64,000 nt of DNA from Hibiscus mutabilis (taxonomy: Eukaryota; Streptophyta; Magnoliopsida; Malvales; Malvaceae). The stretch is from the NCBI GenBank assembly GCA_019671005.1, contig CM033752.1:27040969-27104968 (forward strand). The letters are read 5' to 3'. Shown here piece after piece: positions 24,511-35,845 of the stretch. The notes beneath the pieces were generated by a model. The model was given only the letters and a program-made list of their open reading frames with translations, searched no databases and was not told where the DNA came from. Within the stretch, counting starts at the first letter, position 1, and the number at the start of each line of letters is the position of its first letter. A program made the translations under genes and the position numbers.

Positions 24511-25151
24511 GATGAGTCTACCATGCTCGACAAACACCGACGAACACCACTAACGTTGAACATCATTGAACACAATTAAATTGATTAATAAAGATTAAAA
24601 ATCTCAAACACTCAACATGTAATTATAAATTATTTAAAATAAAATTTTAATTAAAATATTTTCCATATATATATATTATATTTTTTAGTTTTTTTAATAA
24701 TTGGATCAGATACCAACCTTAGTCGATTAAAAAATAAAAATTGTAAACCGTAAACCCAAAACCCAAAACCATAAACCCTAAACTTAAAACCATAACCCTA
24801 AACCCTAAACCTTAATCCCTAAACCATAAACTATAGACCCTAAACCATAAACCCAACATTTGAATTTAGGGTTTTGGGTTTAGAGTTTTGGGTTTAGGGT
24901 TTAGGGTTTATGACTTAAGGTTTTTTATTTTTTAAATTGACCAAGGTTGGTATTTGATCTAATTATTTAAAAAAGATTAAAAAATATAATATATATGGAA
25001 AATAATTTAATTAAAATTTTATTTTAAATAATTTATAATTATATGTTGAGTCCTTGAAATTTTTAATCTTTATTAATCAATTTAAAGGTATTCAACGATG
25101 TTCAACGTTATTGGTGCTTAGCAGTGTTTGTTGAACATGGTATAATTTTTC
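24511..25151. mobile_element. Palindromic Mutator-like foldback element with telomere-like core
   Basis: Arms of about 270 bp (from TACCATGCTCGACAAACAC at 24519 and its mirror ending CATGGTA at 25142) surround a core of AAACCCTAA and TTTAGGG units. The 10-bp direct repeat TATAAGAAAT lies at 24501-24510 and 25152-25161, a duplication length typical of MULEs, which places the ends at 24511 and 25151. No coding sequence is present. Confidence 0.75.
24744..24914. repeat. Degenerate interstitial telomere-like repeats
   Basis: The left half has variants of AAACCCTAA/AAACCCAAAA and the right half TTTAGGGTTTTGGG, so the tract is itself an inverted repeat. Because it forms the loop of a foldback element, it is more likely part of that element than a relic of a chromosome end. 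Confidence 0.8.
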
Positions 25152-25294
25152 TATAAGAAATAGAAATTGGTTTACTAATAAAGAAATTAACTTTCATTTA
25201 ATCGTATAGAATTTAAAAGTATGGTTAATAATTAAACTTTTTTATCAAATAATAATAATTAAGCTAAATATTAAAATAATTCTCTAAAAATAAT

Positions 25295-26068
25295 GGCTTA
25301 AATGAAAAATCAGTGCCCAAAGTATACTATTTTTGAACTTTAGGTGCCTAAAGTATTTTTTTTTTGTAAAAATAGGTGCCTAAAGTTTTAAAAGTTAGAA
25401 TTTTAGGTGTCCGGCTGTTAAAAAAATTGTTATCCATTTAAAATGCAACACGTGGCATAAAATATTGATTTTTAATTATTTTTTTTAAATTAATTATTTT
25501 TTTAAAAAAACCCCAAAATTATAAAAATATTCAAATTAGTCCCTAAATTCTAAATCCCCAAATTCTCACTGCTGCCGCTGGCCGCCGCCGTCGGCCCCAA
25601 TTTTCTGTCGTGAGACCCAGCCGACCATTTCCCCTAATCCCCGTCGCTGGAAACCGACAAACTGTGTGCGAATCGAACGGTTATTTCACATTCAACGTGA
25701 AATGTTCGATTCGCACACCGTTCACCAGTTTTCGCCGACGGGGGGAGGGGAAATGGTCGGCTGGGTCCTGCGACGGAAAGAGTGAGGTCGACGGCTGCGG
25801 TGAGGATTTGAGGATTTAGGATTTTTAGGGACTATTTTAGAAAATTTTCTAATTTCAAGATTTTTTTGCAAAAATTTAAATTATAAAAAAATAATTAAAA
25901 AAATAAAAATTACACGTGTCACGTTTTAAATGGATAACGGTTTTTTAACAGTCGGGCACCTAAAATTCTAACTTTTGAAAATTTAGACACTTATTTTTAC
26001 AAAAAAATACTTTAGGCGCCTAAAGTTTAAAAATGGTATACTTTGGGCACTTATTTTTCATTTAAGCC
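25295..26068. mobile_element. Palindromic Mutator-like foldback element, copy A
   Basis: It starts GGCTTAAATGAAAAAT and ends ATTTTTCATTTAAGCC, with arms that match almost to the centre. The flanks are a perfect 9-bp duplication, AAAAATAAT at 25286-25294 and 26069-26077. The centre (about 25570-25800) is GC-rich and itself palindromic around 25697, with CGACCATTTCCCCT mirrored by AGGGGAAATGGTCG. A 69-codon frame at 25610-25819 is a by-product of this palindrome. It lies 3' of the ERF gene. A close relative is copy B at 28667-29446. Confidence 0.9.
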
Positions 26069-26527
26069 AAAAATAATATACAATAATAAGATATAAAAAT
26101 CATTTTATTTTATTTTAAAATTCTGACCTTTCATTTCCTCTCAATTTATCCCAATTTGAGTAATTAAAAATATATATTTTTAAAAGGGAATTTTAAATAT
26201 CATTCTTTCATTTATCTTAATTAATAAAAAGTAATTTTACATTCCTTTATTTTCCCTCGCATTCGCTGTAGCGGAACATAGTTTAGATTATAAAATAACC
26301 CTAAATTATCGAGTAATTACAATGTTTTGGAAAAAGTAAGAATAAGAATAAGAATAAGAATGATGATTTTTTTCAACTAAATTGAAATGAAATTATCCAA
26401 TGAAAGAATTCCGATATTTGAATAGAAATTCGGACAGTATATACAATATAATAAAAGAATTCTTCAAACGTAGTATTGTTCAAAATAAATATCCACGTCA
26501 CCCATTTCAAGAACTGACAAATAATCG
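26069..26527. other. 3' flank of the ERF gene
   Basis: AT-rich DNA with a short AATAAG hexamer repeat at 26337-26362. This probably includes the 3' UTR of the minus-strand ERF gene; no clear polyadenylation signal was chosen. Confidence 0.5.
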
Positions 26528-27364
26528 TTACATAACCATAACTTGGGGCGACAACAGTGGCACGTTAAAGATTCCCTTCATCTCTTTCTCCAAATCCAAA
26601 AAGCTCGACCAAATTGACGGCGTGAAAGGCACTTCACCGTTACCTCCCTCTTTCGCCACCGCATCATTTTCTCTCTTCACTGCCTTTACTATCCTCTCTT
26701 CCCTTTCGCCGTCATCTCTGCTCCGTTTCCTCTCCCCGTCGTCGGCGCGTGCATCCGACTTTCCGACTTCAAGAGGGAAATTAACAATCGCTTTCGAGCC
26801 ACGCAGCTGGAAAGCTGCTCGGTCGTAAGCCTTCGCGGCTTCGATGGCCGTTTCAAAGGTTCCTAACCAGATCCTAGAACCTCGTCGGGTCGGATCTCGG
26901 ATCTCCGCCGCGAACTTCCCCCACGGCCTTTGTCGGACTCCCCTATAATGCTTCTTCGGCTCCGCCTGATTTAAATCCGGCGTACCGAACCGGATCTGCT
27001 CCACATTCGGAGGTAACGAGATTTTCAGCGACGGTTTCCGCTTCTGAGAGCTCGAATTCGAAGAAAACCTAGGTTTAGCCGCTGGAAGTATTTGAGGTTT
27101 GACTTGAAATTCAAAAGCACCGGCGTTGAATCGAGAGAAATCATCATCGTCCACCACGGAATCAAAATTGGATACCGAAAGAGACGAATCAGAGCTCGAA
27201 GTTTGCGAGTAAAGAGCGTCAGATTCAGAGGTGGAAACTTGAGGTTTGACCTCAGTAATCCATTGATTCTCGCAAGGAAATCTCCCTAATCCAACAGGAG
27301 AAAATTCATCGAGTAAATATTGTTTGATATATTGAAGCGTGCTTACTTCACTGCCTGCTTCCAT
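26528..27364 (-). CDS. Ethylene-responsive (AP2/ERF) transcription factor, group IX-like
   Basis: This intronless gene encodes 278 aa. The start at 27364 (MEAGSEVSTL) is preferred over an in-frame Met 13 codons upstream because family members begin near such an acidic, amphipathic block (QYIKQYLLDEF, residues 11-21). The single AP2/ERF domain covers about residues 139-198: HYRGVRQRPWGKFAAEIRDP, then GSRIWLGTFETAIEAAKAYD and RAAFQLRGSKAIVNFPLE. The Ala and Asp in FAAEIRD are those that separate ERF from DREB proteins. A serine-rich and acidic stretch (51-80), a basic segment (QKRKPSLKISLPP, 107-119), and the C-terminal PFTPSIWSSFLD...KGIFNVPLLSP resemble ERF5/ERF6/ERF105-type (group IXb) activators. 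Such proteins bind GCC-box promoters in the nucleus in stress and defence responses. The frame is intact with normal codon use, so I take it as functional. Subgroup assignment is from memory. Confidence 0.95.
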   Translation of the reverse strand: MEAGSEVSTLQYIKQYLLDEFSPVGLGRFPCENQWITEVKPQVSTSESDALYSQTSSSDSSLSVSNFDSVVDDDDFSRFNAGAFEFQVKPQILPAAKPRFSSNSSSQKRKPSLKISLPPNVEQIRFGTPDLNQAEPKKHYRGVRQRPWGKFAAEIRDPTRRGSRIWLGTFETAIEAAKAYDRAAFQLRGSKAIVNFPLEVGKSDARADDGERKRSRDDGEREERIVKAVKRENDAVAKEGGNGEVPFTPSIWSSFLDLEKEMKGIFNVPLLSPQVMVM

Positions 27365-27499
27365 ATCCGAAACAAGAAGGATTAAAAGAATTTCAAAGCT
27401 CAAGTTAAGGGTTTTGATTTGAATATTTGTGGATTGATAGAGAAGATTATGAGTAGTAGTTGGTTGAGTTGAGAGTAGAAGGATAGAGTGGGAAGGGGG

Positions 27500-27507
27500 T
27501 TTATATA
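27500..27507 (-). promoter_or_regulatory. TATA box of the ERF gene
   Basis: TATATAAA on the minus strand, 136 bp upstream of the chosen ATG. A start site about 30 bp downstream would give a leader of roughly 105 bases. Confidence 0.7.
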
Positions 27508-28666
27508 GGAGACGAAAGAGGAAGGTTTTGAATTAGACTTTTCAAACAGTTTCAACAGAGCTTCGAGGATGTGTGGAGGAAGCAACGTGTGTGTTTCTGT
27601 TTTACACAGCAAAAAGGGGCTGTGTACGCAGCTGAATATTTCACCTTTGAAAGAGTAAAGTCAAATCATGGATCGGATGAATGGATTCGGTTGAGACGAA
27701 ATTTTTTTGGAGGGTGATTTGGTCATATCGTGTATGTAGTAAATATGGACCGAAGATCGTTCAACCTATAATTATTGCTTATTTCACTTTGAATAATCGG
27801 TGCTTATGAATAAATCTGTCTGAACTATTTAAGGTTTAATGGTTCTTAGGCTCTTGAAATTCTGGAAAAAAAAACATATTTCGGTATTCAGTGTAGCCCT
27901 CAAATTAAAATTAAAATTAAAATTAATATAATCTTAAAAAAATTATATCATAAATCATTCTTATTATATCAAAGTCATCAACCATGGTCCTGACTAATAT
28001 AACTTACCTCATATTTTATTTGTCTTATAATCAACTTACTCAAGTGGTAGTATTTCCCATTTTCAATAAAAAAAAACTCAAATGGTAACTTTCAAAAAAA
28101 TTAATATAAAAAAATATAAAAATGAAGATTCACCTGGTAAAAAAATGATATGAAAAAAATAATGAAGTGAGTAGTTTTATTTGGTAGTTTGTAGCTATAA
28201 ATTTCATTATTACGATTTTCTATATTATATTCATATTATTATATGTGTAAATTATATTAATAGTTCATAAACTTTTAAAACATTTGTAATTTAGTCACCG
28301 AACTCTAAAACTTACAATATAACTACTAAATTTTTAATTGATTTGAGACTTAATTGGATGGAAAAAAAATCAAAAACTTAATTGATTTTTTTTTAAAAGT
28401 CAGGGGCTTAAAGCACCTATAAACAAAAAAAAAAACGATCTTTAAATATATTTTGATTGATATGATAAAATTATCTAAATGATTAATATTTTATATGATT
28501 GACAAGTACATTGATAAATTTAATCGTTGAGTTGTAAAAACATTAATTAAAAAAAAACATGAAAGAGGTCCACTTTTTATATAAGAAAGATTTTTCAAAA
28601 ATATATATATACACACATTCCAAGGCCTTTTGTTCTTATTTATAGATATAGAATCTAAATACACAA
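27508..28666. other. ERF upstream region and AT-rich intergenic DNA
   Basis: The first few hundred bases are the likely ERF promoter. Beyond about 27840 the DNA is AT-rich with runs such as repeated AAAATT units near 27905-27925 and short A tracts. No gene is seen. Confidence 0.5.
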
Positions 28667-29446
28667 GGCTTAAATAAAAAATAAGTGTTCAAAATATATA
28701 TATTTTAAATTTTAGATGCCTAAAGTTTATACCGTTAAAATTTTAGGTGTCTGGCCGTTAAGGGGTGTTAAAAAATTGTTAACTAATCAATGCTTGACAC
28801 GTGGCATGTTTATTTTATTTTTTAAATTAAAAAACTTAAAACAACTTTTTACAAATTTTTTTTTAAAAATCCCAAAATTTTTTAATTTTTACAAACACAG
28901 TCTCAAATCCCTAAAATTTCCCAAACCCAAATTGACGCCGCTTTCACCATCGATCGTGTCTCTGAGCACACTTTTATGGTCGCCGAACCTAGACGGTCGT
29001 TTTTCTCAACATGGCGTCGCCAAAAATGCCAAGTAGCGTGCCAGATGAACGTTGAATGTGAAATTAGTGTTGGACTATCACGCCGTTCAACAACGTCGTG
29101 TTGGGAAAAACGACCACCTAGGTCCAGCGGCCAAAAGAGTGTGCTCAGAAGCAACGATCGACGACGAGAACGGCTACGATTTGGGGGTGAAAAATTTTAG
29201 AGATTCGAGATTGTTTTGTAAAAATTAAATTTTTTTAGGATTTTCTAATAAATTAAAAATTTTAGATTTTTTCTTTAATTTTTTTTAAAAAATTCAAATC
29301 AGTGCCACATGTTAAGCTTTGATTGTTTAACAAATTTTTTAAACTTGCAACAATGTAAATTTTAAGCACCTATTTTTAACAAAAAGTACTTTATGCACCT
29401 AAAGTTCAAAAGAGGCATACTTTGGGCACTTATTTTTCATTAAACC
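28667..29446. mobile_element. Palindromic Mutator-like foldback element, copy B
   Basis: The ends GGCTTAAATAAAAAAT and ATTTTTCATTAAACC match those of copy A, and the interior keeps the same words (TGCCTAAAGT, GACACGTGGCA, TTGGGCACTTA). It is flanked by a perfect 9-bp duplication, AATACACAA, at 28658-28666 and 29447-29455. The centre (about 28920-29170) is a GC-rich palindrome that differs in sequence from the centre of copy A. Open frames of 70-106 codons here come from the palindrome. Confidence 0.9.
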
Positions 29447-30466
29447 AATACACAAAGTAAAACTTTCTAGTTTTATATTGATGTTGGATTATTTGACTAG
29501 TGTAAATTGATATATGTGATTAAAAAGTTAAAAATAAAGATTTTTAAGAGAAATACGAGAAACGAATAATCTCAACAATCAATTTACTTAATTTTATATT
29601 TTTAGACCGTTGAATGAAAATAAATAAATGACTGTGATTATCTTTTTTTTTCATAAAAATCTCCTCATTTCTTATAATTAATCACAATCGTCCATGGTCA
29701 AAAAAGTGTACATGTTTAGGTGAGCAGTCAATTTGCAGGGTTTGTATTAGTACCGGTTCCAGGTCTCAAGTTTCTCCTTGGTCTTCAACTCTTAAAAGTC
29801 TCAACTCTCAACCACTATCATTATTTCAAAACAGTTTACTTTCAAACCTAAACAAAGCAAGTGGATAAACGGAAAGCTTATTCCCAATACCAAAGTCTTA
29901 TCCTAGAGGCTTTACCATTTCCCACCATTAACAGTGAATAAACTACATGATTCAATGCATCCATTCATAATATCTCAAAGCACTTTGGTATTACGTGAAA
30001 GGCCCATAATGTGTTTTTATCTACGACGTACACACTCCTTATAGTGTGTGAGTATTTATAGATAACTCGATTTTTGAACAGATCTAATTACAAGGACTTA
30101 GGCTAACACGAGAATAAATAAGCCATGAAGAAGGGAACAAGCATATATATATATATGTATTATATATTTAGCAGCATAATCAGTTCAGAACAAAAACAAT
30201 GAGACTTGAATCGGTTTACTTCATTATATCTTAGAAAATTGAACTTGATGCCAATGTTGAATATTTTAAGGTATTGCTGTTGCAATAATGAGAAGGGAGC
30301 ATTTAGTTACCTGGAGAAACAATTATTTAAGAACCGGTTTCCAGCAAAGTTGAAGAATGTTGTGATCAAATCATGGAAAGAATGGGCTCGATCGGAGGGA
30401 AAACAACTTGCATAGCCTCCATTTGATGTTTCATAATATTTCAGCTTTTTCGTAGCATCCAATCCC
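29447..30466. other. 3' flank of the VRN2-type gene, otherwise no gene recognised
   Basis: The part next to 30466 is expected to hold the 3' UTR of the minus-strand gene. A 69-codon plus-strand frame at 30206-30415 is not recognised and lies in this flank. A TATAAATA word on the minus strand near 30052 has no gene after it. Confidence 0.45.
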
Positions 30467-33400
30467 TCATTTTGGCATCTTTTGAAGTATCAGGTTACAG
30501 TTGTTCATCGTGCAGGCATCATGAAGACCATGATTCCAAAGTTTTATCATGAACAACCTCCAACACCTGAGTAGGAAAATGCATAACAGTCCAAATAATA
30601 TATCAAACATAACAACAATTTGTAATTATCATCAATAAGAACATACATTTCAAACAAAGTTTTACAATACAAGTATCGCTTGCAGTATCCAAAGAAAATG
30701 TGGATGAAATGTTGCTTAAAAAAGGTTCATAATGGACTGCTATGCATACCATTCATAAGTCATCTTTTGTCTACCTGTTAATTAACCCAACACTACTTAA
30801 ACTTTGGGTGGAATCGGTTGTTTACAGTAGGTTTTTATTACCTCTATCTGCCCATAAATTGATCAACGCCAATTGTTGGCAAAACACAACTTCAGTAGTC
30901 AAAAACAAATGAGTAAAAAATCGTCAAGAACATTACCAAAACAGAGCAGGTGATTGGACCAAGTCCGGCCCATGGAGTTTAGAGAAAGCCTCACATGCCC
31001 AGGAAACGTGACCATCAGCCAGAACCCTGTCGAATGAATCAGGAGACCATTTTAATCAGAAAGAATACCACAAGAAACCAGTTCTATGTGGTGCCAGCTC
31101 AAGTACTAGAATCTTGGAATTTCTTGACATAAAACAATTAGAATGGTTAAGGGAAAAGAAAAGTAAATGACAATTATGACTTCAATTGACAAGAAAAGGG
31201 AAGAAAGGTTCAAGGGATAAGAAAAGAGTACCTTTGCTTTCTAACAAATGAGTTCCAAAGATGCATAAGCTGTTTCTCATCTTTGCTAACATCCACAAAA
31301 TCATCAAGCATCTGTTACAAATTATTTTTATTGTTATTCTCTCGCTTCTCAAAAGTAGAATAATCAGAAGATTTGGTTGAAGATGCAACTAGTGCAAAGA
31401 CCATGAGCAAATTAATGCTTGTAAAATACAAGCAAAATTTGAGCAAACTATTTCTAGTTGAGACAAATGAAAAATGCTTTTCTAAACCCAACAGATCACT
31501 ATTTATTTAATGACTACTTTCTTGTGACAACTGAAGATTTTATAAACCCCAAACAGTAAAATTCTTGTTCAAAAGTTTTTGTGGCCCCAATCTAGTTGAA
31601 AGATTTATATACATTTTCTTTTCGTTTTAATTACATATTTATACTCTAAAAATGCTAAAATACATTTCTTCTTGTCAGTTCAATTGCTGAGTTAAGAATT
31701 TTATATCATTGACCGCTGATCCAGTGTTTCCAACCATTTTCAAATTTCATATTGAAGAAAATATCAAAAGTTAGAGCAGATTTGCCTCTCAATTATACTG
31801 CGTGCAAACTAACTTGATGTTACTTCCTAGTTATGATTCGAATGCCTGAACTTAAAATGACATTGAACTTAAAATGACATTAAACAAGAATAAAGAAAAA
31901 TCCTTTTTGCAATCTGTTTCACGGGAACAGAATCAGGAAAATAAACTCTTCCAAGTTCTAATGCACTAAAAAACGCTAGAATAAGTGAGTTGCGCGAAAT
32001 CTAAAACTTAGACAAGCATTTTGTCATAATTAGAAGATCGGAAAAAATAAAGGAAATATTCGGATGCAAAAATTATAAACTGTACCCTGCGATCTTCAAG
32101 ATCAGCAATGTCATCATCAACTTCGTCTTCACTGTCTCTATCAGACATTACTTGGTCCATTGCCATTGGCTTCAGTTAAACAATTAAAACTTTTCAGTGC
32201 ATGAAAAGAAATAATATTATAAAAAGAAAACAGAGATGTCATGACAAACATGACGTGAATATTTATGAAAAGTCCATTATTATAATTAACCTAAGCAGAT
32301 AGCTAAAACTGATCACCTGGACTCGGTGTGAGTGAAAGAATTGGCGTTTAAGCAGGAGCATGCGGCTGTAAGAGAACAACATTTTGAGTGAGAAGGTAAC
32401 ACTTTCTATTAGCATGTTGAGCAATATGATAAACAGGAGAGGATATATAAAACAAAAGCTCTCTGCAAAGAGGAATTGACCAAGGAAAAAATTGCCTTGG
32501 AGAACATACTTCCTAGAATCAGATCGTTCTGCCACTATTTTCCTTGTTTTTGCAGGAGGAGCAGCTGTATTAGTTACAGATAATGTTTTAATACAATCAG
32601 GGTCCAAAGGAGAATGAGCCATTGCAATTGAAACTCCTGGACCATCACAACTAGTTGCAACCCGTGCAAGACACTCAGTTGTACTAGCATAATCAGAGCC
32701 ATAATTTTCCAGACCATGCCATCCGTTCTGCACATCTTTCTCAATAGGAATTGACTCGGAAGCCCTCTCACCTTCAAAGAGTTCAAAAGTTACGTTAAAT
32801 AAAGGTAAATATTGAGTCATTTTTCTAGTATTGTTTACTATAAGTTACAAAACTACATTGGTGATTTCAAGATGTAAAGCATTAAACATAAAGCTGGGAA
32901 AAATGTAAATGAAAAGTATTACTAGAAAAATTACCATCATCATTCTCCAGAAATCCACTCTGCCTGCTTTCACTAACCATTTTGGGCGAGTCCATCTCCA
33001 AAAATTGTACATTGACATTATTTGCGCTCTGTGGAGGGCTTTTACTTGTAGACCTACGTCTTCGAGGTTTTGAGCTGCACACACAATTCCTTTTACCACT
33101 GAACTAATAGTATTTATTTCTGGCAAGAAGGTTTCAAAGCAGTTGAAAGAAGTACCCAAATAATTACACCCTACCAGAAGCAGAAAGTTTCTACTCGTGG
33201 GTCTACTCCATTTGCCAAAGTCTGTAACAAGAATTTTTGGCAGGATATTAAAATGTGAGAAGTCAATCATGTTTTTGCCTAGTCACAATTGATTTTCTAA
33301 AACTTAGAAAAGACACAAAATGAAACAATGACATTTTATTTTCATCTTCAACCACGGTTAGTTCATCCACTCTATACCAACAACCAATTACTTGCACTTC

Positions 33401-35845
33401 TGCCCTTAAGTCCAAAATTACATGATATAGCATCTTTGATCTTACTTAATCAAATCTAAGCTTCCACATGAATATTTAAGAAACATGGAAGGAACTTTTT
33501 TACCTCAGATATTAATGAATCAATTTTCACTGAGACATTCACTGCTTGATACTCCTCTGTCACCTACAATATAGACATCTTTTCAATTGTCTTTCTGGAA
33601 AGTCTCAATTGAGTGGCGAGTGACTTTACAATTTCAGCTACCAACCCAGAAGTCAAAGTTGAATAAATCATATGATGAGCACAAGTGATACCGCAGACCC
33701 TGTGAACAAACATCGAGATGGGCTGCATGTCAAACGAGTTTTTTGCTCCAAAAACAGAACCAGTTATCTATGTATAATAAAAATCAGAACAATGTTCGAA
33801 TCCAACAAATTGCAATATTTGGAAAAGAAGAAGAAAAGATTCATTTGAGAAGAAAATAATGTTTAACACATGATAATAAATTTTATCACGTGCAAGGAAA
33901 TTTAATTAAAACCAAATCCTGTTGTTTTCTCTTTAGATAAATTGAATTTTGATATAATGAAAGTTAACCTATCAAAATTATGAATGAAGCACTCAAGATA
34001 AGCGAAGACAACAGCTGAGTATCCACCTTAAAACTTGCACATTGCATCAAGCAAAATGGACAAGAGAAGTCTTCAGTTACTGCAAGTTCAAAAGATTTAA
34101 AAAGAACATGGGTATAAGAGCTTGGATAATCAATTTTAGCTATTAAAAGGTTAAGCAACTACTATGTACAATTCAGAGTTCATTAGAGATAAAGAGATTA
34201 ACCTTCAGTCTTCTGTAGTATCTTTCCATAATCCTTATAGTTGAAAATCACAATTCCAGCCCTCAACCTACACTTTTCTAGGAAAATAAGTTTTCTTTCA
34301 CTTTTCTAGGAAAATAAGTTTGTAGCTGCAGAAAATAAGTAGGAGGTCAATGGAGCAATACACCAGCATTCCAGCAATCAATGTTAACTTTAGTTAGTAA
34401 CTTGGTGATAATGCTATTTGTACTTTTGAAGAATAGAAGTAATCTGTTTTTCTGAAATATTATTTCAAAAAATTTAAGGGCCATGCTTAAAAATTTGGAG
34501 AGTTGTAGGATTTTGAAACTGTCTCAGGGCATCTGTCTTGAAGACAATTCTTCTGGGACTAAATCTTCCCAACTGAACACATCAAATCCTTCATCATGCA
34601 ACAACTTGGAACTGAACTGACTCTCATCATCAAAACAATACACATTCAATAACCCTTTATAACAAATTTAATTGTGAATACGGCACTCTAGTTCAACCAT
34701 CAAAGAATATTGCTACTTTTCAGAAGCATGGAATAGCAGAGAAACATATTTCCCACTAAATAACCGTACTTTGTTGGCCTTGATCAAATATTCCTGACTC
34801 AAAGAGAAAACAACCATCTGCTCTAAGAGCTAGTAGATTATTTCTGGATGTTCTTGTGAGGGATCTCTAGGTACTATGATTATTTCATATATATAAACTT
34901 AAAGTTTTCTACTAAGAGAAAATTGAAACAGATGGTTACTGAAAGAAGTAATAAGCTAATATCATAGTTCAGGGTAGGGGTGAAATCGGTTCGATTAAAA
35001 GGTTTTTCCATATTAATTTTTGTTTTCCACTTTTTTTACTTTATTTTGACAAAATTGATATATTATGTTTCTTTTTTTTTTACATTTATTTGATAACTTT
35101 TCAGTCTTTTACGTAAATATTTCTAAAAAATAATAATAATTTTTCAAATAAATAAATATAATAATTAATTATAAATTAAATAAAACGGTTCGGTTCGCAT
35201 AATCACGGTTTTAAAACTTGTATTCCATAAACCGTCTAAACACTTTGGTTCGGTTCGGTTTTCAGTTTGGTCGGAATTTTTCCTCAGCCCTACTTCCGGG
35301 AAATAAGAAAAGTTCAAGGTGTTACTTCAGATATCAAAGTATAGATTGAAAGGGAAGTTCATACCTCTTTTTACGCCTCGTCTGTATTTTGTATTTCAGA
35401 CATCTTCGAAGAAATGAAGGCTGAAGGAGAACATGATATTTGATTAACCACCAGGCAAAATAGCAGATAACCATGCTATGAGGCATTATACCTCCTCAAA
35501 TCACCAAATTAAGGTTATACAGTTATGTGACTCATAGAAGAAAGATTAACCAAAGAAGCTATTTGGCAAAAAATAGTGAACATCTTAGCAAGAATTCCCA
35601 AATAGTACAAATAGTAGGTTCTCTTGGACACAAAAAACACACATCCAAAACGGACTTCCCACCGTATAGCAGAACAAATACAGAGAATGCAATGTTCAGT
35701 AAGAAAAGCATAGTATTACATTGTGTAAAGCACGGCGATGAAGAATATTGTATAACTCAACAGGCTTGCAATATACTAATAGATTCTCTACAGCTGTATC
35801 TGTTTCCTCCGCAGACAGATGCAAGCCTGAATTTTGGCGGCACAT
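30467..35845 (-). CDS. VRN2: VERNALIZATION2-type Polycomb (PRC2, Su(z)12-family) protein
   Basis: Fourteen coding exons (minus strand, 5' to 3'): 35845-35720, 35420-35365, 34267-34203, 34079-34027, 33699-33646, 33563-33504, 33221-33175, 33074-32935, 32771-32510, 32365-32317, 32169-32086, 31311-31232, 31026-30937, 30566-30467. All joins use GT-AG and keep one frame of 1266 nt (421 aa). The protein begins MCRQNSGLHLSAEE, then VYCKPVELYNIL, a zinc-finger region (C89, C92, H105), a basic segment KPRRRRSTSK (156-165), and a C-terminal VEFS box (about 273-416) with RQFFHSHRVQ, MSDRDSEDEVDDD and WNSFVRKQR. The jump from KIQTRRKKR straight to LRAGIVIFNYKD omits the long middle region of EMF2 and is the VRN2 layout. 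The family scaffold binds CLF/SWN methyltransferases for H3K27me3, as in vernalization silencing of FLC. The last zinc ligand is Tyr110. Exons were spliced by eye; no transcript was available. Confidence 0.9.
34272..34322 (-). repeat. 28-bp direct repeat next to the exon 3 splice acceptor
   Basis: ACTTTTCTAGGAAAATAAGT occurs at 34272 and 34300. On the minus strand each copy supplies a TTTTCCTAG acceptor-like site. The nearer one is only 10 nt upstream of the TGTAG acceptor needed for the VRN2 reading frame. Using it would add ten bases and bring in a TAG stop. Confidence 0.8.
34975..35292. mobile_element. Small hAT-like MITE in intron 2 of the VRN2-type gene
   Basis: The ends TAGGGGTGA and TCAGCCCTA are inverted repeats with one mismatch. 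The flanking octamers GTTCAGGG (34967-34974) and CTTCCGGG (35293-35300) match at six of eight positions, consistent with a decayed 8-bp hAT duplication. The interior has the CGGTTCGGTT words common in plant hAT MITEs. Confidence 0.6.

Noticed and set aside
24744..24914. Telomere-like repeats as evidence of a former chromosome end or fusion
   Set aside because: They are the inverted loop of a mobile foldback with its own target duplication.
25610..25819. Open frame in GC-rich DNA, with mirror frames
   Set aside because: Generated by the palindromic centre of a foldback MULE; the same sequence reads on both strands.
28716..29200. Three overlapping open frames of 74-106 codons
   Set aside because: Same reason: the centre and arm of foldback copy B.
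30206..30415. 69-codon plus-strand frame ending WKEWARSEGKQLA
   Set aside because: Antisense to the likely 3' UTR of the VRN2-type gene and without a known motif.
34480..34600. Minus-strand open stretch (LGRFSPRRIVFKTDALRQFQ) inside intron 2
   Set aside because: Exons 2 and 3 already join in frame in the VRN2 layout; this stretch has no counterpart in VRN2 or EMF2 as I remember them.
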